Origin: Dissophora ornata
Taxonomy: Eukaryota > Mortierellomycota > Mortierellomycetes > Mortierellales > Mortierellaceae
Direction of reading: 5' to 3'
Length of the DNA stretch: 10,441 nt
NCBI GenBank assembly: GCA_025201705.1
Contig: MU617579.1
Location: 1 to 10,441, forward strand
A program made the position numbers and the translations under genes. This document shows, piece after piece, positions 1 to 7,367 of this stretch; the first letter of the stretch is position 1; the number at the start of each line of letters is the position of its first letter. The notes under the pieces were generated by a model, which worked only from the letters and a program-made list of their open reading frames with translations, did not search any database and was not told where the DNA came from.

Positions 1-19
1 TTTTTATTTGTATATTTTT

Positions 20-265
20 TTACTGCCGACACTTAACAAATGTGATCAATATTTGTAAGAGGTAATAGTTGTAGATCATTACACAGCATTCGCGAGAAAT
101 GTGCGCTATCCGAGGAGGCTCCTCGCTGTCTTCGTTCTTTTGTAATCGCGCAATCGCCTCTGTAGCCACGTCAAGAAATGTTAATGATGCATGATCGGTT
201 ACAAGAATGAGTGTCATCGACAGGCCAAGACAAACCCCCTTGTCCACATTTAGTGCGACGAACAT
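20..265 (-). CDS. Doubtful 81-codon ORF, unrecognised product
   Basis: I do not recognise this reading frame. It runs from an ATG at 265 (MFVALNVDKG) through a fairly hydrophobic stretch (LSMTLILVTD) to a short helix-like segment (ATEAIARLQK), and ends in an AT-rich tail. An AATAAA-like hexamer lies just beyond the stop on the minus strand (3-8). The frame is open a little further upstream to about 330. A second minus frame (ADKVKSILERFASRKF) ends 6 nt before the ATG, and one extra T in the TTTT run at 276-279 would join the two. It could be the last exon of a small gene, a frame-broken remnant, or chance ORF in the 3' UTR of the PNUTS-like gene, because I see no upstream exons that fit between 340 and 641. 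Confidence 0.2.
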   Translation of the reverse strand: MFVALNVDKGVCLGLSMTLILVTDHASLTFLDVATEAIARLQKNEDSEEPPRIAHISRECCVMIYNYYLLQILITFVKCRQ

Positions 266-641
266 GTTTCTTAAAATTTTCGGCTGGCAAATCGTTCCAG
301 TATCGACTTTACTTTATCTGCGAGTTCAATTTTCAAACAGAGAAAAAAAATAAAAAATAAAAAATAAAAATTGGACTGAAAACTGCTGCTGGCTGTGTTA
401 TACATTGTACATAGAACGAGTGTGAAAAAAACGCACGAAAAAAAAAGGTAACGAGAGATAGATTGTTTGAACAGGAGGCCAAAAAAAACTGAATTGGTAT
501 AACACACAAAACAAACTATATACCAATAGTGAATGGGTGGCCAGAAAAAAAAAAGAAAAAGAAAAGAAACGAATAAAAGAAAAGAAAAAAAAAGGAAGCA
601 AATCGCGCCCATATGCCTTGCATCGCAGTGCGAACAGTGTT
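266..641. other. Low-complexity 3' flank of the PNUTS-like gene
   Basis: There is no convincing coding sequence here. On the transcribed (minus) strand the DNA is U/C-rich, with T runs of 7-10 nt at roughly 343-350, 426-446, 481-488, 546-554 and 585-593. The only AATAAA on the minus strand downstream of the stop at 642 is at 3-8. The 3' UTR is therefore either long or uses a non-canonical U-rich signal. Confidence 0.5.
543..598. repeat. Homopurine (A/G) tract
   Basis: About 56 nt of plus-strand A/G with only two pyrimidines (C570, T574), made of AAAAAG/AAAAG-like units. It lies 45-100 nt past the stop codon of the minus-strand PNUTS-like gene, so the transcript would carry a long polypyrimidine tract there. 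Confidence 0.7.
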
Positions 642-3600
642 TTAAGACCGAGATTGATAGTTCTGGTAATATGAAGAGTAATCGAATGCTTGTTGTTGCT
701 GCTGGCTTTGCTGGCTCTGCTGTTGCTGCTGCTGCTGTGATTGGCTCTGCTGAAGCGCCTGTTGGTACGCAGCATAGTAAGCCTGTTGCTGTTGTTGTTG
801 TTGAGTGGTCTGCTGTAACATATCTAACAATGCCCTTGCACGCTCAGTTGCTTGCGTTGCTTCACCATTGCTTACAGCCGCGGTCGTGGTAGGTGTTGAG
901 CTTGAGGTTACCTGCGCTGTCTGTGGCTGGTATAGATTTTGATATTGAGTTGGTTGCGCATACCCTGTGCCAAAGGAGCCATACAATCCTGCGTAAGACA
1001 AAGATGTCTGAGGTTGATACTGCTGGGCTTGTTGCTGAGGCTGTTGGGCGTAGGCGTTGTAACCGGGGTTCAGGGCGGAGGACGCTGCTGCCAGAGAATT
1101 CAACAGAGCTGCGGAAGGGTTCGTAGTATTCTAATATGTGAAATACAAGACGTGCGTCAAGGAACGGATGGTTAGCGACGGTAATTTCCAATCGGAAGCA
1201 ATAAAAAAAAAGAACCTTTTAAGACAGAATGAAAAAGAAATACTTACAACGTTGACAGGTTGCGAAGCATTACTTGCTGCGACTGCTGCCGAGAGCGCCG
1301 CCAACACGGCGGCGGTATTTGATGATGCCGGTGGTTGTCCTGATTGTGCTGGTGTTGCTCCTGGCTGCTCCGGCTCCGGATCTGGTTCAGCTGGGGATGA
1401 AGGAATATATGCCAACTGCCTGTAATAAACCGACAACGTTTCCATCTCCCTCTTCTCCTGCACATCCTTCTCCGTGCTTTTTGATCCTCTCTCCGTATTG
1501 TTATCGAGTAGAAGTAACATTGGAGGCCTCCATATGTCGCCACGAACAAGCGTCTCAAGCCTTTGCTCATTCATCATGAATGTAGGCAACTGATCCCGGT
1601 TCAAGCTACCGTCAAACATCATACTATCTTCGTCGTAAATGCCATTGCTATCTTCGTAACCATGCGCCATATCACCGCCATTTGCATTTGCATTCGCATT
1701 CTCGTTCTCGTACTCCAAAATATCCCACCGCGATTCGATCAATTGGATATCCACAAGCTCGTGATCAGCCTTGAATCGAACCACTTTCTTTTTTCTCGAC
1801 GTGGGGGTCGATGTGGATGTGGCTGCAGAGTCCGATGCGGACTCTGAGTTTGAAGGATTCCATTCCATAGGACCCGCCGTCGGAGTCGAGCCCGAGGACG
1901 AATTTGAAGTGGCAGATGTCAAAGAGTTGAGAATACCCTGCAGGATATCAGTGGAAGACGCTGATTGAGAAGACAGAGCCGTAGTCGACTCGATCTGAGG
2001 TTCGCTACGCACTGATGTTTCAGCCGCGTTTGGCGTCGTCGGCGAGGAGGTGATACCATTTTCTGATGATGGTGACATCTCGGTCGCTGTCGCGATTGAA
2101 GGCGGGAAAGTTGAAGACTTTGGTGACGAAGACGTTGATGAAGGCGACGGCGATGGAGCCGAGGAAACAGATTTGGAGGTCGGGATTGGGGGCAAGGTCG
2201 ACGCCTTGCTTGGTGCAGGCGGCCCAGCCATGAGTTCCTTGAAAAACCCTGCATTTTCAACAATATTCGACTTCTTGATCGTCTCCACCGGTGTAGCAGA
2301 TTTCCCTTTGACGAATTTCGGCAGAGGAGCATCCGATCCCTGGATGAACAGTAAAAAGAAATCAGTGTTAGCAAGGGACGTGTAATCCAAAAACAAACGC
2401 ATTCTATACAAAAAAAATGCAATATCCTTACATGGTGGAGACCTTGAAGGTCATTGTCCCTGTCACGCTTGCGGCCCTTATTGGCACCGTCAGGCCTGGT
2501 ATCCGAACTGGGTCCTGAAGAGGTCGCCGAAGTCTCTATAAGCTCGCGCCACTTCTCCATCACCTCAAACGCCTGGTGCGAGATTTCTTTTTGGAAAAAG
2601 ATAGAAAAACAGGATGCACCAAGAGGCCAACCATTAGACAAACTTTATTACTTTTACACTCATCCAAACAAAGGGTATAGCCACTGGGCTCGCGTTTTGT
2701 CTCGTCGACGCGACTGGCATGACTTTTTTTATATCCTTCGTGTCATCCGTGTTATATTAAGCCATAGAAATAAAACATATATCTCATTCTTACCTCTGTC
2801 AATGTCCTTGTCGTTAGCAAGGAGCTTGATCACTCTTCCCAGTTTGTGCCTCTTGATGCATTCAACATCAAAGGGAAGCGTCTTCAGAATGGCAATAGCC
2901 TTCTGCAATAGATCCTTGTTATTGGAGGAATCCGCATCCTTCTTGGCCTCAATCATCCAGGTCCGGAAAATCCCCGGTCCTTCTGAACGCATAAACCTAT
3001 CGGGCACACATATAAAAAAGTAGAGGCAAAGGAACCGATGAACATGGGATGTCTATAACACCAATCTCTACTTAAAGTCCATGTATGACATGACGAATGG
3101 TGTTAAATTACTCACGTTCGGAGAATGGGCTGTGATTTGGTGAAGAGCAATGCATTCATAATATATTTGCGGCCATCATAATCAACTGCCGCCTGCATTA
3201 GTTCGACAGCCGTGTCGATATCGTCCGACTTGACAAAAGAATTGCCGCGCGTAATTCGCGAAATCATCAAGCCGATTTCAGATGACTACGACCAAGTATC
3301 CACCCACACCGTAAAGAGAAAAAAAAAATTAGCGGCTGAGGTCAATATCTGCAATACTGTTACAAATAGTATATCAATCTGGCGTCGAGGCTTACTTTAA
3401 GAGGACGTGTTACTGTGATTGCCCCATTCTTGGTATCTGCTGCTACGCGCGTTTCCCTCGACTCGGCCTTGGTTACAGCACCCGTAAGCTTACCAAAGAG
3501 TGCTTCACCCAAGAGGGATTCCAAGGAATCTTTCTCATCGCTGCTCCAAATGAAAAATGGTGGCGTTAGAAGCATGACTATGTTGATATGAAATCCAAAA

Positions 3601-5318
3601 GACTAACTGAGAACATGAAGTTTACCTTGGGACAGGAGACGGACTCGGTGAGCCTCGTCGGTCTACGGAAGATTGCATGCACAGTTGGGTTAATAACAAT
3701 ATGAGAACAGTCGGGCAAATCCATAAAATGATCGATAGGATGTTTTACACACCTGCATGAGAGTCAGAGGCTGCGCTTGGCGTCCTGGCTGGTTTCTTGT
3801 CGAGTTTCTCGAGCATCGCTTGCTTCTCCTTCTTCTCCTGCTGCTCCAGAGCTGCTCGGGTCCTGCGCCGCGAGAACCAGTTCTTGACCTAGATAATTTA
3901 TACAAACGATAGTATATATCAACAATGTCAGCGAGAGGATAAAAATCGAGTACAAATCTCCGTCACATCAGGAGCACATTTACAAGAGACGCCTCTTGTC
4001 GCGGGTCATAAGTAACGAACCTGGACTTCTGTACAGCCAAGGTGTTCTGAGAGCTGGATCTTGATCGTCTTGCTGGGGTACTGTTGTGTCTCGAACACCT
4101 TTTCAAGCGCAGTATTGTGCGTGTCCGTGAACGTAAATCGATTCTTTTGGCCTTCAACTACATTCCCAGGTCGGTTCCAGAAAAAGACGAAGAGCGTAAT
4201 CGCATCACGTGGACGACGAACGAGCAAAACACGAAAGAAAAAAGACAGGGTAGACGCGTGTCAGTTACACTGTGCTACGATGGTTGCTTTTCGAATGCAC
4301 AGACTTCACATGAAACTCCCCCCCCCCACCGAAAAAAATCTTGCCCCCTGTCGCGCGTGCACATTCGGTCCGAAAAAGTGCAAAGGCTTCTCCCTCCCAC
4401 AAATTACAACGCATGTTCGCCTTAAATTCCACGGCTGTGGCGGTTGTTGATCATATCGCTTCCTTCCTTGCAGGAGGATGTTTACACTCTAAAACAGTGA
4501 GCTACAGAAAATGGTTTGCACCGCAATATCCCCTTTCGTCGAATTCCTGGGTCGATCAAATAAACGCCTCTGCACCGTGCCTTGCATTAACCCCTCTTAG
4601 CTGGACTAAATCTACATTCATCCCCCTCCCATATCCTTCTCTTTTTCGGGGGGGGGGTTTTTTTTTTTTTGGCTTCTTGCTCACTGATAAATACTAAAGC
4701 TAGTTTAACATGATCATGGAACGATTCTTCACCTCTATTACGAAACGTAGTCTCGGCCTGCGAGAGAGTGCCATTGGTATGCCCTGATTGCATGCCCTCC
4801 CCTCCACTATCAGACACAGACATAGCAGCAGTAGGGGAGGCAGGGGATGACCCTCTTGACGACACAGGGCTTCCTGATGGGACAATATCTGCATCAAGGT
4901 TCAACCTCTGGGGTACAGGGGCTTCTGCAGCTGTGACCTTGGGTGCTGCAGATGCTGTTGTTGCTGTGGTTGTTGAGTTAGAGGTTAGGTCTTCTGGTGG
5001 TGGGGGTGTAGTCGCCAGGTCGCCGAGTTTGATGGAGGAGACATCGTTGTCTGTCGACGACGAGGATGAGTTAGAATGTGGTGGGGTCGGCTGCTGGAGC
5101 CCAAGGGCAGCGGTGATAAACGCCTCAGATGAAATTTCACTGCTCTGGTCTGGTGCACCATTCATATTCAGGGAGTTATCAGATGCAGTCACGCGAAGGT
5201 CGGCTGGGGGGAGGGTTGTGGGAGCAGTGCTCGTTGGAAGATGGGGAAGGGCTGTCATGTACGAAGAGGACAACAGAGCCTCATTGTATGTCTCGCTTTC
5301 AGCGGCACTCTGAGCCAT
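642..5318 (-). CDS. ppn1: Homeodomain-containing PNUTS/Ppn1-type PP1 regulatory subunit
   Basis: The product is a nuclear scaffold predicted to bring protein phosphatase 1 to RNA polymerase II and the 3'-end processing machinery. My exons, high to low, are 5318-4685 (or 4733), 4157-4021, 3888-3753, 3662-3626, 3540-3396, 3285-3116, 2996-2794, 2586-2432, 2339-1248 and 1130-642. All phases agree, giving 1065 aa (1049 with the shorter first exon). In order: a Ser/Thr/Pro-rich N-terminus; homeodomain 214-273; an SPSPSP linker; TFIIS-N/LW domain about 372-505 (LLQKAIAILKTLPFD, VMEKWRELI); basic PP1-docking motif K724-F728 (KKKVVRF); PNUTS-like DIWRPPMLLLL (807-817) and EPDPEPEQP; and a Q/Y-rich tail 1009-1050. 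PNUTS's CCCH finger is absent. The ATG at 5318 has A at -3 and G at +4, with no leader ATG back to the TATA-like site at 5475. The N-terminal exon is the least certain part. Plant LUMINIDEPENDENS has the same order of homeodomain, LW domain and Q-rich tail. Confidence 0.88.
690..815 (-). repeat. Poly-Gln-coding CAR repeat region
   Basis: Mixed CAA/CAG codons give several Gln runs interrupted by Ser, Ala and Tyr (residues about 1009-1050 of the PNUTS-like protein). The runs are up to seven Gln long, followed by a Tyr-rich end (DYSSYYQNYQ). Mixed codon use suggests that selection preserves the amino-acid run, rather than recent expansion of a pure triplet. Confidence 0.8.
1680..1710 (-). repeat. 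Short tandem hexamer coding (E/A)-N dipeptides
   Basis: About five copies of a degenerate hexamer (GAR/GCR followed by AAY on the minus strand) encode alternating Glu-Asn and Ala-Asn inside exon 9. They follow the PP1-docking motif by about 20 residues and sit in an acidic linker. Confidence 0.6.
3841..4152 (-). other. Homeobox, split by an intron before the recognition helix
   Basis: Residues 214-273 align to a full 60-residue homeodomain without gaps. R5, F8, L16, E17, F20, Y25-P26, L38, E42, Q44, W48, F49, R52 and R53 positions are filled as expected (RFTF, ALEKVF, YPSK, TEVQ, VKNWFSRRR). Position 51, normally Asn, is Arg, and position 50 is Ser. The coding parts are 4152-4021 and 3888-3841. 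The intron 4020-3889 has donor GTTCGT and acceptor CTAG and falls in phase 0 between positions 44 and 45. Confidence 0.9.
4158..4684 (-). other. Long first intron of the PNUTS-like gene with homopolymer runs
   Basis: This gap of about 530 nt lies between the N-terminal exon and the homeobox exon. The acceptor is GAATGTAG at 4158. Two donors are compatible in phase: GTGAGC at 4684 (better consensus) and GTGAAG at 4732. The homeobox exon has no usable in-frame ATG upstream of it, so an earlier exon is required. On the plus strand the intron holds C10 at 4318-4327 and G10T13 at 4648-4670. I see no other convincing exon inside. It is several times longer than the other introns (85-207 nt). Confidence 0.55.
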
Positions 5319-5699
5319 ATTATCGGAGCGTTGTTCTTTTCTTGTCTTGATATTTCAGTGGGAACGGTATAATAAGGTGGGGCTCTATATAAACACACTT
5401 GCTGCACTTGGCAGATGGTCTTGAAGGAAAGAGACAAGGGGGGCGACGTCGGGAAGAGACAAATTCTTATTTCCTTTTTATACTGCACAGAGTAGAGATA
5501 TAGAGAGAGAGGACAGCAAAAAAATGAAAACGATCAATCAATCAACAAAAGATGAACGGAGGAAAAAGCAACGGGGATGGAATGATTCGGGGAAGGATGG
5601 GAATGAAGGAATGAAAGTGAAAGAGAGTAAATGCTCTTCCAGATGCGCACTGCGATGGCTTAGTCATTTTTTTTTGTATTTCTATCCTGCAGAAAATGA
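5319..5699 (-). promoter_or_regulatory. Promoter region of the PNUTS-like gene
   Basis: This 381-bp gap must hold the 3' end of the SNAPIN-like gene and the promoter of the PNUTS-like gene. Two TATA-like sites lie on the minus strand: TATAAAAA at 5475-5482, about 160 nt before the ATG and followed by a pyrimidine-rich stretch with a C run, and TTTATATA at 5386-5393, about 70 nt before the ATG. The first is nearer to the consensus. Which one is used cannot be told from sequence. Confidence 0.4.
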
Positions 5700-7019
5700 T
5701 CACGGGATCTCTTTCTGATCTGTCTGCTCAGCCTGCTGTGCGCCCAAGGTGCTCTTCGTTGACTTTGTCTTTGTGCCTTGGCTCTTCTTTGTGCTGGCAT
5801 TCGTGCTGATGCTGGAGATGCTGCTGGCACTAGATTTGGGAGCGCTCTTCTTTTTTCGTCGTAGCCGCACTACCTCTACCTCAGAAGACCCTACCGCCGC
5901 GATCGATGCATCGTCCTGCCCATACGAAACCTGCGCAAATCGGTCTTCACGTTCCTGGCTCTGATCGATGCCAGCCCCTGAATCCAAGCTCCTTGAGGTG
6001 GTTGCCGAAGCAGGAGAGGCGGTCATGTCCCTCTCCGAGTCCTTCCCTGACAACAGCGGTGACATCCCTGAAGAAAGTGAAGAGGATGGTGATCCTGACC
6101 TACTAGATGGCCTCATCGTCGAGACCACTGGAAACGCGGGTTTGGCTGGGAGAGGAAATGGAAGGCGTAGTCCTGAGGAGGACTGCTGACTCTGCTGCGA
6201 TTGCGAAGAAGCTCTGCTTGCCATGGAGACTGCCTTGGCTGTTGCTGATTCTAATACTGCTACCGCTGCTGTTGCGGCCTTCATTGATGTCACCGTGAGA
6301 AGCGATGGACTGGCAGGCATGGATGATGGAGTCGGCGTCTTGGGAACATCATGAATCTGGGTATTGGGCGGTGTTGGTGAAATTGACTCTGACGACTTTC
6401 CTGACGGCTGCTGTTGAGAAGGCGCCGATGGTGCTACCCGTACTGCTGCAACCGCCTGATCGTACGCCTGCTCTTTCACCCTGTTCGCCTGTTGCTTGAC
6501 TGCCTGTTTCTCTCGTCCAATGGCTACCTGATCCGCACGTCGCTGAAGTTTCCTAGACAGCGCCGTCGCTGAAACAATGGTATTCTTCATGGCCGCAAGT
6601 TTGGCGATATAGTGTGGCAATCTTGCAAACTGTTTGTTTCCGGGGTCATGGAGTCATTTTGGAACATTAGGGTCCAGTACATTATTCCTCTCTGTCAGTT
6701 CAGAAACAGCGCTGTATGATAAAGGTTGTAAACCTACGGTGTCATGCACTTTATCCAGCTCTGCCTGAGTCATGTTCAGCTCTGATGAGAGCTGTGCGAC
6801 ATTCTCTTGAAGAGTCGTTTGATCCTGTCTGCACAATTTCGAGAGAAATGAAAAGTCAATGAGCTGTTCCTGCAATGGCACTGTGTTTATTCACATGTCA
6901 AGACGCGCTTGTATGCATGCTTACGCTAAATCTCTCAGTTGGCTCTCGACCGTGCTAATGATGGGCCCAAGCCTCTCTAGAAATGCCTCGCTCAATTGGC
7001 GTTCTACCGGCTGGTCCAT
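5700..7019 (-). CDS. SNAPIN: SNAPIN-like BLOC-1/BORC subunit with long disordered tail
   Basis: This is a predicted small coiled-coil subunit of BLOC-1/BORC-type complexes, which act on endosomes and lysosomes in cargo sorting and organelle positioning. Exons are 7019-6925, 6828-6738 and 6629-5700. Phases match (2, then 0) and give 371 aa. Intron 1 has donor GTAAGC, a TTGAC branch-like site and a pyrimidine run before GTGCAG; intron 2 has GTAGGT and AACAG. Residues about 8-115 follow the SNAPIN pattern: an N-terminal helix (FLERLGPIISTVESQL), a QxxLxE heptad region (QDQTTLQENVAQLSSEL), Tyr-x-x-Lys-Leu (HYIAKLAAMKNTIV) and a closing basic helix (RKLQRRADQ). Residues 116-371 are Ser/Pro/Ala/Gln-rich with a basic cluster RLRRKKK near 317. 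SNAPIN itself is about 136 aa, so the tail is the oddity. The family call rests on helix pattern and length of the core; another BLOC-1 coiled-coil subunit is possible. Confidence 0.72.
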
Positions 7020-7024
7020 TCCAT
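7004..7024 (-). promoter_or_regulatory. Overlapping out-of-frame upstream ATG at the SNAPIN-like start
   Basis: An ATG at 7024 opens a six-codon frame that stops at TAG (7004-7006), overlapping the main start at 7019 by being 5 nt upstream in another frame. The main ATG has the better context (G at -3, G at +4), whereas the upstream one has C at -3. If the leader includes both, leaky scanning would set output. Confidence 0.4.
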
Positions 7025-7367
7025 GTGCTGTGCCGCGGCGTATATTTCAATGGAGAGAATGAAAGAAACGAGGTGTTTTTCTTTTTATTCTGCCTTAAAA
7101 GTAAATTCTATGAATGTGAAATGTTTGCTTGATTGGATCAACTCCCGCTCCCTGGCCAAGATCATGTCCCCGAAAAGAACTCGTCCTCTCTCCACAGATC
7201 TAACAATACGCCTTCGCACCCATGACATTGAAAGAATGCATGTCGTGCAAAGAGAAAAAAAAAAAAGTATGTGTCGTTTTCCAGGTCATAATAAAACAAG
7301 GTATTGCTTCAATCAAATGTCGATCAGCGATATTTCTACTCTCCAGGGTCAATGTCATGCCTCCTTT
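7020..7367 (-). other. Intergenic region: TOM70 3' end and SNAPIN-like promoter
   Basis: This 348-bp gap between co-oriented genes has a T12 run on the minus strand (7255-7266), about 100 nt after the TOM70 stop. An AATAAA hexamer on the minus strand (7084-7089) lies only about 65 nt before the SNAPIN-like ATG, so it may be a poly(A) signal or an AT-rich promoter element. I see no ORF or RNA gene here. Confidence 0.45.

Noticed and set aside
533..892. 119-codon plus-strand ORF starting with a Lys/Arg-rich segment
   Set aside because: The basic start comes from the A/G homopurine tract and the rest is the reverse of the poly-Gln exon. There is no support for it as a gene.
642..1103. C-terminal Q-rich frame taken as a separate small gene
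   Set aside because: It lacks an ATG. An ATTAG acceptor at 1131 joins it in phase 0 to the GTAAGT donor after 1248.
1563..2385. Several plus- and minus-frame ORFs of 65-240 codons across exon 9
   Set aside because: They are shadows of the 364-codon exon. Only the exon frame gives the LW/PP1-motif protein with both splice sites in phase, and the others read as Arg/Gln- or Asp/Gly-rich noise.
4318..4670. Possible inverted-repeat mobile element bounded by C10...GAAAAA and TTTTTCG10
   Set aside because: The arms are short homopolymers with a 3-base mismatch loop. There is no target-site duplication and no coding sequence between them.
4768..5313. 181-codon plus-strand ORF opposite the N-terminal exon of the PNUTS-like gene
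   Set aside because: It mirrors the Ser/Thr/Pro-rich minus-strand exon and has no domain pattern. The minus strand has a good start context and matching splice phase.
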